A stretch of 64,000 nucleotides of DNA. Origin: CAZRCZ01 sp964598765. Lineage in GTDB: Bacteria; Sumerlaeota; Sumerlaeia; MVZB01; JAJFLK01. Location: contig CAZRCZ010000005.1 of the NCBI GenBank assembly GCA_964598765.1, positions 1-64,000 on the forward strand, read 5' to 3'. Below, in pieces: positions 1-9,275 of this stretch (position 1 is its first letter; the number at the start of each line of letters is the position of its first letter). The translations under genes were made by a program, and so were the position numbers. The notes under the pieces are model-generated. The model was given only the letters and a program-made list of their open reading frames with translations, ran no database searches and had not been told where the DNA came from.

Positions 1-1130
<1,130 letters not shown>

Positions 1131-1151
1131 GGGCGTGGTCCTTGTTGTTCC

Positions 1152-1610
1152 TTAATTCAGTCTGGAAGTGGCGGTCTGCTCGACGGCCTTTCGTCGGCTT
1201 AACGGATGCGTCATTCCCTCCAAGGTGATCCCTTCCAGCGCGTTTCGGATCGCGGAGTTGATCCGCCGCCAATTCCCCCGGCACGGACAGAACGACTCCA
1301 CGGAACAATTCGAGTGGGCGTGATCAATACACTCCGTAATGGAAATCGGCCCTTCCAAAGCGTCAATGATTTCGACGACCGAAATCTCTCCGGCGGGACG
1401 CGCCAAACTGTATCCTCCTTTGACGCCGCGATGGGAGTGAAGGAATCCCTTTCGCGCCAACGCCTTCAAAATTTTGCCGACCATCGGTTGGGGGATATGG
1501 GTCTGCGCGGCCAAATCCCGCGCCGTATGCACCCCCTCGAGGTTCCCATCCCCTGCGATGTGCGTCAGAAGAACGATTCCGTAATCGGTCAATTTGGTGA
1601 TCCGAATCAT
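1152..1610 (-). CDS. Rrf2-family Fe-S-type transcriptional regulator of the suf operon
   Basis: A 152-residue Rrf2 protein starting at ATG 1610. Residues 1-60 form the winged helix-turn-helix (KLTDYGIVLLTHIA, PQPMVGKILKALARKGFL, GVKGGYSLARP). Residues about 92-110 carry the three-cysteine cluster pattern C-x(n)-NCSVESFCPC, so it probably binds an Fe-S cluster as IscR and SufR-type proteins do. It is the first gene before sufB, the usual place for an autoregulated suf repressor. A partial palindrome lies 29-43 bp upstream. Cluster binding and the suf target are inferred from family and context. Confidence 0.9.
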   Translation of the reverse strand: MIRITKLTDYGIVLLTHIAGDGNLEGVHTARDLAAQTHIPQPMVGKILKALARKGFLHSHRGVKGGYSLARPAGEISVVEIIDALEGPISITECIDHAHSNCSVESFCPCRGNWRRINSAIRNALEGITLEGMTHPLSRRKAVEQTATSRLN

Positions 1611-1638
1611 GCTTTCGACTCCGCTGGTTCCATAATAA

Positions 1639-1653
1639 GGACTAACTCGGTCC
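1639..1653 (-). promoter_or_regulatory. Candidate Rrf2/IscR-like operator with -10 element
   Basis: The 15-mer GGACTAACTCGGTCC is an imperfect palindrome (outer GGAC/GTCC plus one inner pair). It sits directly upstream of the Rrf2 start and resembles the GACT-(N)-AGTC core of IscR-type sites. On the minus strand it is immediately followed by TTATTATGG, a plausible -10. Function is inferred from position and core similarity. Confidence 0.5.
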
Positions 1654-1732
1654 TCTTTCTGGTTTCAATTTATCGTGAAATGAATGGGAAGGCAAGCAGA
1701 TGTTCCACTTTTTTTCAGGAGCTTGAATTTCC

Positions 1733-1766
1733 TTGGTGTCTTCGTGTCTTGGTGGTGAAAAATCCG
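1733..1766. repeat. Half-copy of a dispersed palindromic repeat
   Basis: The stretch reading CTTGGTGTCTTCGTG followed by CTTGGTGGTGAAA matches the right arm of the palindromes at 7514-7601 and 23901-24030. Its partner arm is absent here. It lies in the 265-bp gap between the LRR and Rrf2 genes, where no gene is seen. Confidence 0.6.
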
Positions 1767-1875
1767 GGACTGTCGCCAAGAAGAGTCTTCCATCTTCCCC
1801 AAATTCGCGGACGCCCGGTCCAATCCATGACCGGCGAATTCACGGATTCCCCAAGTCGGATGAGCGCATCCCGCT

Positions 1876-2487
1876 TTAATGCTGAACGTTGATGTAGCAA
1901 CGGGGAAGCGCTTGCTTCAGATTCGCAACCGCCGCATGGGTGATCTGACGGGGGAGCTGAACGACTTCCAGCGAGGTGATGCCTTTCAGGTGTAGGATCG
2001 CGCCGTCGGTTAATAAAGTGTCCAAGAGCCAAAGATTTTCCAGCTTCGCCATGTCCTTGAGATAGGCCAGTCCATCATCGCTAATCCGGGTTCCGTTGAG
2101 GCGCAATTCTTTCAGAAGCGTCAGATTCTTGATGTAATTCAGCGCGGCGTTGCCGATGGGGGTGGATCGCAAATCGAGCCGCCGGAGCATGGTCAGACTT
2201 TGAAGATGAAGCAAATCCTCGTCGGTGATCTTCGCGTGGCTGAGATCCACCCATTGGACGTCGTCGAATTCGAGGGAGGCGAGAGGGGAAAGATCGGTCG
2301 CCCCTTCGGCGCTGATTTTCAAACGGATTTCCTTGCCGTTGGGGGCGGTCACGTCGCCGCGCGCGTCGGCCAGCCACTGCCAACCGCCGGAGACTCCCCA
2401 ATCGCGGACCTGCAACATGCCCAAGGAACGATCCTTGGCGAAATGCAGGACGCGGATACCTTCCAATTCCGGATGCTCCGAACTCAC
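1876..2487 (-). CDS. Leucine-rich-repeat protein, paralogue 1
   Basis: A 203-residue protein starting at GTG 2487. Residues about 10-75 form a module shared with the two LRR genes at 49-51 kb: LHF-x-SLG, a conserved W, A-x-GDV, then LKI and DLSPL. Residues about 75-195 are five to six LRRs of the form L-x-x-L-x-L-x-x-T-x-I-x-D-x-G-L (RISDDGLAYLKDM, LLTDGAILHLKGI). No signal peptide or membrane span is seen, so it is probably cytoplasmic unless the start is misjudged. LRRs generally bind proteins; partner and role are unknown. Confidence 0.8.
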   Translation of the reverse strand: MSSEHPELEGIRVLHFAKDRSLGMLQVRDWGVSGGWQWLADARGDVTAPNGKEIRLKISAEGATDLSPLASLEFDDVQWVDLSHAKITDEDLLHLQSLTMLRRLDLRSTPIGNAALNYIKNLTLLKELRLNGTRISDDGLAYLKDMAKLENLWLLDTLLTDGAILHLKGITSLEVVQLPRQITHAAVANLKQALPRCYINVQH

Positions 2488-2545
2488 GATTTCCCCAACT
2501 CCAGCCGCCTTAATTATGGAGACGGACTGCTTTCACCGGCAAGAA

Positions 2546-3754
2546 TCATAAGCGAATTCGCCCCGCTTTTTGCAACTGTTCATTTACCGCGCGGATGACT
2601 TGAGCATCGGAAATTAAATCCTGACACGTCGGGTCCTTGTCGCACTTGCGCAAATAGCAAGGGGAGCAAGCGATGGGGGACTTGATTTTGACCCCGTTGC
2701 CGAAAAGATCAATCTCCTGCTCGCAGGTCGGACCAAAGAGGGCGACAACGGGACGACGGCGAGCGATGGCAAGGTGCATGGCCAGCGTGTCGCCGCAGAC
2801 GAGCAGATCGCAACGGTCAATCAGCGCGGTGAATTCCCCGAGCGTGTTATCGGTTCCAGCGTGGAAGATGGGAGCGTTGCGACTCGACTTGTAGAGGCGA
2901 TCCAGCAACTCTTCCTCTTCTTTGCCGCCGAGAAGAACGAATCGGACGTCGGGGCGACGCGCTGAAACGGCGCGGATGAGATTAACGTAGCCTTCCTCCC
3001 GCCAAGCCTTGTAGGCGAAGACCCCTCCCGCGCCCGGGTTGATGCCGATCCACGTCGGTGATTTTGGATTGGAGGTTTTGGACTTGAGAGTTGATCCCGC
3101 TGATTTCCTTAAAGAGGGTTTGACGCGCCGATTCGCTTGCGCCTCAAAGATACTAAACTTCTGTTCAGCCGACGCCCGGTCGGCCTCGGTCAACTCCATC
3201 TCAAACCGCTCGCCGTTGTAAGCCATGCCGAGCGCTTCATACATTAATTGCTGGTAACTCTTTTGGTTCTTGAAGAATTTTTCGTCGTTGTCGAGTCCGA
3301 GTTGGAAGTAATAATCCGCCGCGTCATTCAAAGGAAAAGGGGTTCCGTAACGTGAAAGGCCGACTCCCAATTTTCGTTCCGCCTGCGCGCTCATGGCGAC
3401 CGAACAGGGACCCGCTTCCTTGTCAAGGCAGATGAGGAGGTCGAATTTCTCCACGCGCAGACTGGCTAGCGCATCCTCCTTGAACGCCAAGACGCGATGA
3501 ACTCCCGGCATCCGCTTGACCAAATCCACGGCGGCGGGAGAGGTTAGCCAAGTGACGTAGGGAGGCTCGCCGGCGGTCAACTGCGTGAGTCCGGGCAGAA
3601 GCGCGCCGGTGCGGACGACGTCCCCCAGCGCTCCCAGCTTGATGATGAGAACGCGCGGCCCCATGGGGAGATAGTGAGGACATCCCTCGCAGAGGCGATT
3701 GAATTTGCAGGGGCGGTCTCCGAGATAGTAGCGGCAATCAAGATGGAGAAACAC
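2546..3754 (-). CDS. Glycosyltransferase family 9 (heptosyltransferase-like)
   Basis: A 402-residue enzyme starting at GTG 3754. It resembles ADP-heptose:LPS heptosyltransferases, which add sugars to lipopolysaccharide core in the cytoplasm. The N-terminal Rossmann half begins at VLIIKLGALGDVVRT (residue ~35). The C-terminal half has GINPGAG, CDLLVCGDTLAMHLA and VVALFGPT. Extra features are an N-terminal cysteine cluster (CRYYLGDRPC, CEGC) and a C-terminal one (CSPCYLRKC), possibly metal-binding. Residues ~210-233 (STLKSKTSNPKS) form a low-complexity insertion between the halves that looks derived from intergenic repeat DNA. The HAD hydrolase gene ends 5 bp upstream, so the two are likely cotranscribed. 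The acceptor sugar cannot be told. Confidence 0.85.
   Translation of the reverse strand: MFLHLDCRYYLGDRPCKFNRLCEGCPHYLPMGPRVLIIKLGALGDVVRTGALLPGLTQLTAGEPPYVTWLTSPAAVDLVKRMPGVHRVLAFKEDALASLRVEKFDLLICLDKEAGPCSVAMSAQAERKLGVGLSRYGTPFPLNDAADYYFQLGLDNDEKFFKNQKSYQQLMYEALGMAYNGERFEMELTEADRASAEQKFSIFEAQANRRVKPSLRKSAGSTLKSKTSNPKSPTWIGINPGAGGVFAYKAWREEGYVNLIRAVSARRPDVRFVLLGGKEEEELLDRLYKSSRNAPIFHAGTDNTLGEFTALIDRCDLLVCGDTLAMHLAIARRRPVVALFGPTCEQEIDLFGNGVKIKSPIACSPCYLRKCDKDPTCQDLISDAQVIRAVNEQLQKAGRIRL
3055..3110. repeat. Repeat-like insertion inside the GT9 gene
   Basis: On the minus strand this short stretch is a run of near-repeats of the AAATC-TCAAGTCC-AAAAC-CTCC-AATCC-AAAATC type, encoding TLKSKTSNPKS. 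Such runs are common intergenic simple repeats in planctomycete-like genomes. It lies exactly between the two glycosyltransferase domains and keeps the frame. Boundaries are approximate. Confidence 0.5.
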
Positions 3755-3759
3755 GATTC

Positions 3760-4392
3760 CTACAATTTTACCGCTCTTTTCAACTCATCCAAGGATTTGA
3801 ACTGGCAAGTTTGAATCCCCAGCTTGCCTGCAGATTGAACATTGGCGGCAAGGTCGTCAATGAAAAGACAACGCTCGGGAGTCAAGGCCGCATCCTGAAT
3901 GACGTGCTGAAAAAACCGCTCGTCAGGTTTGCGAACGCGCAGTTCATAGGAGAGATACGTTTTCCGGAAAAGTTCGTCAAGCTTGGGATCGAGGCGAAGG
4001 ACATGACGCCAATGAAGAGGATTGGTGTTGGAACACAAGTAGATGGGAATACGTTCGTACCATTGCCGCAACTGCGCGACCACCTCCTGATCGAGGTAAA
4101 AAATGTCGCACCACGCGCGCTCGAAATGTTCTCTCGGACAACGCAATCCCATTCGACTTTGCGCGGTCTCCCAAAATTCCAAGGGGGTGATCTGGCCAAG
4201 CTCGAACGATCGGTTGATTCCCTCTGAGCCGGTCGCTCCGAAAAGGAAATCGTGAATCTGCTCCAGCGTTGCCCAGCTTCCGCTCAGATCGGCAATCTGT
4301 TGGCTGGCCCGCTGGTGACTGAACCGCGCAATCACGTTCCCGAGGTCAATCAGCAATACTTGCGGCGGGGGCTGGGGAGTTTTTGGATTCAA
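3760..4392 (-). CDS. HAD-superfamily hydrolase
   Basis: A 210-residue HAD hydrolase. It appears to start at TTG 4392, preceded by AAAGGA at a suitable distance. Motif I is LLIDLGNVIARF (nucleophile Asp at residue ~16), motif II IYLCSNTN, the lysine motif RVRKPDERFF and motif III CLFIDD. Motif I lacks the usual second aspartate (DLG rather than DxD), as in the YihX-like subgroup of sugar phosphatases. It is followed 5 bp later by the GT9 gene. Phosphatase activity on a sugar phosphate is likely; the substrate is unknown. Confidence 0.82.
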   Translation of the reverse strand: MNPKTPQPPPQVLLIDLGNVIARFSHQRASQQIADLSGSWATLEQIHDFLFGATGSEGINRSFELGQITPLEFWETAQSRMGLRCPREHFERAWCDIFYLDQEVVAQLRQWYERIPIYLCSNTNPLHWRHVLRLDPKLDELFRKTYLSYELRVRKPDERFFQHVIQDAALTPERCLFIDDLAANVQSAGKLGIQTCQFKSLDELKRAVKL

Positions 4393-4489
4393 GATTCATT
4401 CCTTTGGGCGCGTTGCCCAAGATGGGGCATCTTGGACGAAGAGGAGCAAGGATTCAACATGCGCGTCGGGGCGCGGCTTTCGCATTGCC

Positions 4490-4518
4490 TTGCGCCAATC
4501 CAATTCCCGCTTTATTAT
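4490..4518 (+). promoter_or_regulatory. Promoter for the M28 peptidase gene
   Basis: TTGCGC at 4490-4495, a 17-bp spacer, then TATTAT at 4513-4518. The -10 is a good match and the -35 weak. Transcription would start near 4525, giving a leader of about 9 nt before ATG 4534, which helps fix that start. Confidence 0.45.
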
Positions 4519-4533
4519 ATTCCGCCGCGACTC

Positions 4534-7506
4534 ATGCGCCTATCGTTAATTCACGTCCTTGTTCTCTTCGCATCTCTGACCTACGCCGCTCAGGGGGCGG
4601 AGACCGCCTACCTAAGCCACACCCGCCAATTGACCTTTGAAGGACGGCGCTCGGGCGAAGGTTATTTTTCTCCGGACGGACAAAAGATCATCTTTCAAAG
4701 CGAGCGCGAACCGGGCAATCCCTTCTACCAAATTTATCTACTTGATCTGGCAAGCGGCGAAACACATCGCGTTTCGCCCGGCAGGGGAAAAACGACCTGT
4801 TCCTTCTTCCGCCCCGGGACGGGGAAAGTCCTATTTGCCTCAACGCATCTTGATCCGCGATCCGCCGAACTGCAAAAGGCCGAATTGGAGCTTCGCGCTT
4901 CAGGGAAGCAGAAGCGATACGCGTGGGATTACGACGAGAACTTCGATATTTTCGAGGCCAATCAGGATGGAACTGAGATCAAGAGGCTGACGACTGCCCA
5001 AGGCTACGACGCCGAGGGATCGTATTCTCCCGACGGAAGCAAGATCGTTTTTTGTTCGACCGGCTCGGCTTACCCGCTCAACAAACTTTCTCCCGAAGAT
5101 CACAAGCGCGCCGAAACCGATCTCTCCTACTTCGGCGAAATTTACATCATGAACGCCGACGGTTCAAATCAGACCCGTCTCACCAACACGCCCGGCTACG
5201 ACGGCGGACCATTTTTCACCCCGGACGGAAAGCGGATCGTCTGGCGGCGATTTGAGACGGAGGGCATGAAGGCCGACGTTTATACGATGAAGCTGGACGG
5301 CTCCGACGTTTTGCGCCTGACCGAATTCGGATCAATGAGTTGGGCGCCTTATTTTCATCCCTCGGGCGATTATCTGATTTTTGCGAGCAACAAGCTGGGG
5401 TTTGAAAATTTCGAGTTGTTCATGGTTGACGCACAAGGGGAGAAGGAGCCGGTTCGCGTCACGTTTACCGACGGATTCGACGGCCTGCCGGTTTTCAGTC
5501 CCGACGGAAAAAAACTTTGCTGGACCTCTTCTCGCGCAGGAGGAAAGGAAGGACAGATTTACCTCGCCGATTGGAACGACGCGCAGGCGAGGGAAGCGCT
5601 GAAACAATCGCCGCCGCGAGGAAAATCATTTACCGGTGCAGGCATCCTGCCTGCATCTTCTTCGGCCAAAGCCGCTCCAATACTCGATCCCAAAATCACC
5701 GAAGCCGATCTTAAATCCGAAATTGAATATCTTGCTTCGGATGCGCTGGATGGACGTTTGACCGGAACCTCCGGCGAAAAACTCGCCGGTGATTATATCT
5801 TGGAGCGATTCAAAAAAATCGGACTCACGCCGCTCGATAAAAATCCCAACATGACCTCGGAATTCTCCTTCACCTCCGGCGTTCACGCCGGGAGGAAGAA
5901 CGCGATGAGTTTCACACCCGTCGAAGCCAATCCCCATCACGAACCGTTGGCTCCGATCGTCGTTGGAAGGACGGTTTGGGATTTCGACCCGACGAAGGAT
6001 TTCGCGCCGCTGGCTTTTTCAGACAACGGAACGACCGAAGGCCTGACCGCGTTCGTCGGCTACGGTTTGGTCGTGCCGGGAGACAAAGGAGAGCCGCTAT
6101 ACGATTCCTACGCCGGACTGGACGTGCGCGGAAGAATCGTCATCGCCTTGCGCTATGTTCCGGAAAAAATTCCGCCGGAGAAACGCCAGATTTTCAATCG
6201 CTACGCGGGGATTCGCTACAAGGCGCTCCACGCCCGTCAGCGCGGCGCGGCCGGATTGATTCTCGTCGCCGGACCGAATTCGCCGACTTCCGACACGCTG
6301 GTCGCGCTCGATCTCGACGTTGGTGGAGCCTCCTCCGGCATTTTGGCCGCCAGCGCGAAGATCGAGACGGTCAATCGGATACTCGGAACCGCCGGCAAAA
6401 ATCTGAAAGAATTGCAGACCGCTCTGGACGAGGGAAGCAAACCCACCGCGCTCCGGTTGGATGAATCCTTTGTTCGGCTGACCGTGGATTTGGAAAAGGA
6501 AACCAGCACCGGGAGAAACATCGTCGCGCTCTTGCCTCCGACCGAAAAAACAAACCAAAGAACGAGCGATACGGCCGAATACGTGGCCATCGGCGCGCAT
6601 TACGATCATCTCGGCCACGGCATCGCCAACAGTTCGCTCGCCCACAAGGGAGAGGAAGGCAAGATTCATTTCGGCGCGGACGACAACGCTTCCGGCATCG
6701 CGGCCATGCTGGAAATCGCCGAAGCGATGGTTGCTGATCCGACTCCGCGCAAACGCGGCATTATTTTCGCCGCATGGTCGGGGGAGGAACTCGGCCTGCT
6801 TGGCTCCGCCGCGTTTTGCGACAAGCCCCCCGTTCCCCTCTCCCGCGTCGCGGCGTATCTGAATATGGACATGGTCGGTCGCGTGCGCGACAACAAACTG
6901 ACCGTCCAAGGAGTCGGTTCGTCCAAGGATTGGCGCGGCCTGATCGAGCGAAAGAACGTCGCGGCGGGATTCTCGCTCGCGCTCAGCGACGATCCTTACC
7001 TCCCGACCGACGCCACGTCGTTCTACGTCAAGCAAACGCCGACGCTGAATTTTTTCAGCGGCGCGCACGACGATTATCATCGTCCGACCGACACCGCCGA
7101 CAAAATCAACTATGCCGATCTGGTCCGCGTCACGCAATTTGTCCGGTCGGTCGCGCTCGATCTCGCGTCCCCGCCCGCCCGCCCGGCTTATTCCAAGGTC
7201 GAGCGAACCGGAGGACCGGAAGGGGGGCGCGAAACCTTGCGCGCCTATCTCGGCACGATCCCCGACTATGCGACCGAAGGGATCGTCGGCGTCAAACTGT
7301 CGGGCGTCCGCGAAGGCGGCCCGGCGGATAAAGCCGGCCTGAAAGCCGGCGACGTTTTGATTGAATTCGGCGGCCAGAAAATCGCCAACATTTACGATTA
7401 CACCTACGCCCTCGACGCCGCCAAAATCGGCGAGGCGCTCAAGGTCGTCGTCCAACGTGAAGGAAAAATGGTGACGTTGACCGTGATTCCAGAGGCGCGG
7501 AAGTAA
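4534..7506 (+). CDS. Exported TolB-like propeller / M28 metallopeptidase / PDZ protein
   Basis: A 990-residue protein. ATG 4534 is chosen because a signal peptide follows at once (MRLSLIHVLVLFASLTYAAQG); the frame is open further upstream but only antisense to the HAD gene. Residues ~25-350 are TolB/WD40-like PD40 repeats (YFSPDGQKIIF, YSPDGSKIVF, FSPDGKKLCW). Residues ~390-880 form an M28 zinc aminopeptidase domain (LASDALDGRLTGT) with the expected metal and catalytic residues H689, D716, E751/E752, D779 and H849, and an inserted PA-like region (~500-620). Residues ~915-985 are a PDZ domain (GGPADKAGLKAGDVLIEFGG). It probably degrades peptides in the periplasm or outside. A palindromic repeat is embedded in the propeller-peptidase linker. 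Confidence 0.92.
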   Translation: MRLSLIHVLVLFASLTYAAQGAETAYLSHTRQLTFEGRRSGEGYFSPDGQKIIFQSEREPGNPFYQIYLLDLASGETHRVSPGRGKTTCSFFRPGTGKVLFASTHLDPRSAELQKAELELRASGKQKRYAWDYDENFDIFEANQDGTEIKRLTTAQGYDAEGSYSPDGSKIVFCSTGSAYPLNKLSPEDHKRAETDLSYFGEIYIMNADGSNQTRLTNTPGYDGGPFFTPDGKRIVWRRFETEGMKADVYTMKLDGSDVLRLTEFGSMSWAPYFHPSGDYLIFASNKLGFENFELFMVDAQGEKEPVRVTFTDGFDGLPVFSPDGKKLCWTSSRAGGKEGQIYLADWNDAQAREALKQSPPRGKSFTGAGILPASSSAKAAPILDPKITEADLKSEIEYLASDALDGRLTGTSGEKLAGDYILERFKKIGLTPLDKNPNMTSEFSFTSGVHAGRKNAMSFTPVEANPHHEPLAPIVVGRTVWDFDPTKDFAPLAFSDNGTTEGLTAFVGYGLVVPGDKGEPLYDSYAGLDVRGRIVIALRYVPEKIPPEKRQIFNRYAGIRYKALHARQRGAAGLILVAGPNSPTSDTLVALDLDVGGASSGILAASAKIETVNRILGTAGKNLKELQTALDEGSKPTALRLDESFVRLTVDLEKETSTGRNIVALLPPTEKTNQRTSDTAEYVAIGAHYDHLGHGIANSSLAHKGEEGKIHFGADDNASGIAAMLEIAEAMVADPTPRKRGIIFAAWSGEELGLLGSAAFCDKPPVPLSRVAAYLNMDMVGRVRDNKLTVQGVGSSKDWRGLIERKNVAAGFSLALSDDPYLPTDATSFYVKQTPTLNFFSGAHDDYHRPTDTADKINYADLVRVTQFVRSVALDLASPPARPAYSKVERTGGPEGGRETLRAYLGTIPDYATEGIVGVKLSGVREGGPADKAGLKAGDVLIEFGGQKIANIYDYTYALDAAKIGEALKVVVQREGKMVTLTVIPEARK
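5637..5655. repeat. Palindromic repeat within the M28 gene linker
   Basis: TGCAGGC-ATCCT-GCCTGCA, a 7-bp perfect hairpin, encodes the peptide GAGILPA between propeller and peptidase. The same palindrome type is a frequent intergenic repeat in this bacterial grade. It is in frame and causes no disruption. Confidence 0.65.
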
Positions 7507-7513
7507 AGGGCAA

Positions 7514-7601
7514 GATTAAACACAAAGGCACGAAGAAGGCACGATGAGCACGAGGAAGAATTCTTCTCTTTTGCGCCTTCCTCGTGTCCTTGTGTTTAAT
7601 C
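7514..7601. repeat. Long palindromic repeat between M28 peptidase gene and argG
   Basis: A 26-bp arm (GATTAAACACAAAGGCACG..., 7514-7539) pairs with 7576-7601 (...TGTCCTTGTGTTTAATC), 23 of 26 positions matching by eye. It could form a strong stem-loop in RNA and may end the upstream transcript. The same family occurs at 16189-16274, and as a half at 1733-1766. Confidence 0.85.
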
Positions 7602-7700
7602 TCTTCGTGTTTCGTCATCTTTGAATTTGCAAATTCCCTCCGGCAATGGCACGTTCTCCACGAGGAAAGGGCAAGTTCCCTTTGGTGAACCCTCACCCTA

Positions 7701-7725
7701 CCCTCTCCCTTAAAAAGGGAGAGGG
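7701..7725 (+). repeat. Perfect 11-bp hairpin in the argG leader
   Basis: CCCTCTCCCTT, loop AAA, AAGGGAGAGGG. It lies about 28 bp before the argG start, just upstream of its ribosome binding site. It is a common dispersed repeat in many bacteria. Whether it affects argG translation is unknown; no T-box, arginine riboswitch or ARG box is visible. Confidence 0.7.
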
Positions 7726-7753
7726 GTTTGAGGATAAGGAAGCAGGAGTTTCC

Positions 7754-8980
7754 GTGAAAATCGTTTTGGCATATTCCGGCGGACTTGACACGTCGGTCAA
7801 TCTGAAGTGGCTCAAGGAAAAATACCGGGCGGAGGTCGTCGCCGTTTGCGTGGATCTCGGCCAAGCAGAGGAGACGAGCGGCATCAACGCCAAGGCGCTC
7901 AAGACCGGCGCGTCCAAATGTTTTCTCATTGACGCCGTGGACGAGTTCGCCTCCGATTTCATCTACCCGATGATCCAAGCCTCGGCGATTTACGAGGGGC
8001 AGTATTATCTGGGGACTTCCATTGCGCGGCCGCTCATCGCCAAGGTTCAGGTCGAGGTCGCGCGGTCCGAAAAAGCCGACGCCGTCGCGCACGGAGCGAC
8101 CGGCAAGGGAAACGATCAATGCCGTTTCGAGCTGACCTACGCGGCGCTGGCCCCCGAATTGAAAGTCATCGCCCCGTGGCGCGAGTGGGAATTCAAGGGG
8201 CGCGAGGATTTGATACGCTACGCGAAGGAACACAAAATTCCGGTCAAGGCCACGGCGAAAAAACCGTATTCGTCGGACCGCAATCTTCTGCACATTTCGT
8301 TTGAGTCTGGAATTTTGGAGGACCCTTGGTCGCCGCCGCCGGAGGATATGTTTGTCCTTTCGGCTTCGCCCGAAAAAGCCCCAAACCGCGCCGAGAACAT
8401 CGAACTTGAATACGATAAAGGAAATGCCGTCGGATTGAGAATTGGGGGCGGCAAGACGCAAAGCCTGAAGCCCTCGGCGATGCTCATGGCGCTCAACAAA
8501 CTCGGCGGCAGGCACGGAATCGGCCGGGTAGACATGGTGGAAAATCGTTTCGTCGGCATGAAATCGCGCGGAGTCTATGAAACGCCCGGCGGCTCGATTC
8601 TTCATTTCGCCCACCGCCAAATCGAATCGCTCACGATGGACCGTGAGGTCATGCACCTGCGCGACAGCCTCATCCCGCGCTACGCCGAACTGGTCTATTA
8701 CGGTTTCTGGTTCAGTCCCGAACGCCTCGCGCTTCAATCGTTCGTCAGCGAATCGCAACAAAACGTGAGCGGGACAGTCCGGCTGAAACTTTACAAGGGG
8801 AACATCATCGCGCAGGGGCGGAAGTCCCCCGTGTCGCTCTATCAGCCGCAAATAGCGACGATGGAGGACGATGCCGGAGCCTATAACCAAGCCGACGCGG
8901 GGGGATTTATACGATTGCAAGGGTTGCGCCTGAGGGTGCAGAGCGCGGTGCGGAAACGAATGCAAGGGAAGAGGAAATAA
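7754..8980 (+). CDS. argG: Argininosuccinate synthase
   Basis: ArgG joins citrulline and aspartate using ATP to make argininosuccinate, the penultimate step of arginine synthesis in the cytoplasm. GTG 7754 is chosen because GCAGGAG precedes it and the protein then begins VKIVLAYSGGLDTSV, the usual N-terminus. The PP-loop SGGLDTS is at residues 8-14. Other family blocks are HGATGKGNDQCRFEL, EGQYYLGTSIARPLIAK, KKPYSSDRNLLHISFE and GRHGIGRVDMVENR. Length (408) is normal. It stands alone, without other arg genes. Confidence 0.97.
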   Translation: MKIVLAYSGGLDTSVNLKWLKEKYRAEVVAVCVDLGQAEETSGINAKALKTGASKCFLIDAVDEFASDFIYPMIQASAIYEGQYYLGTSIARPLIAKVQVEVARSEKADAVAHGATGKGNDQCRFELTYAALAPELKVIAPWREWEFKGREDLIRYAKEHKIPVKATAKKPYSSDRNLLHISFESGILEDPWSPPPEDMFVLSASPEKAPNRAENIELEYDKGNAVGLRIGGGKTQSLKPSAMLMALNKLGGRHGIGRVDMVENRFVGMKSRGVYETPGGSILHFAHRQIESLTMDREVMHLRDSLIPRYAELVYYGFWFSPERLALQSFVSESQQNVSGTVRLKLYKGNIIAQGRKSPVSLYQPQIATMEDDAGAYNQADAGGFIRLQGLRLRVQSAVRKRMQGKRK

Positions 8981-9014
8981 TCTTGGGAAGTTGCTCGAGT
9001 GGAGAAAGGACCTT

Positions 9015-9235
9015 TCCTCAGCCGCGGGAGCGACGAAATAGCTGTAGCCCCGCGCGGATGCGCGGGGGCCGATGGTTCGCCGAAACCAGTTTGAGCCGCA
9101 GGAGCGGCGGCATAAATTTCGTCCCGGATAATTATGCCGCTCCTGCCGGAGCTTGGATGTTTTTTGGCGTTACCGTAAACCCCGCGCTTCCGCGCGGGGC
9201 TAGAATTATGCCGCCGCTGACGCGGCTTAACTCCG
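9015..9235. repeat. Cluster of REP-like palindromes before rph
   Basis: The 295-bp gap between argG and rph holds no gene. It contains two near-identical perfect hairpins, CCCCGCGC-GGAT-GCGCGGGG (9048-9067) and CCCCGCGC-TTCC-GCGCGGGG (9180-9199). They flank an imperfect inverted pair: GAGCCGCAGGAGCGGC at about 9093-9108 and GCCGCTCCTGCCGGAGC at about 9136-9152. The nested arrangement resembles a composite REP/BIME element. Confidence 0.75.
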
Positions 9236-9275
9236 ACCCGTTCATTCAGACGAAAGCGCGAGAGGAAGAAGCGCC

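Noticed and set aside
6097..7455. 452-residue open frame on the minus strand
   Set aside because: Antisense to the M28 peptidase domain, whose zinc motifs are clear on the plus strand.
7439..8965. 508-residue open frame on the minus strand
   Set aside because: Antisense to argG and a palindromic repeat; no recognisable features.
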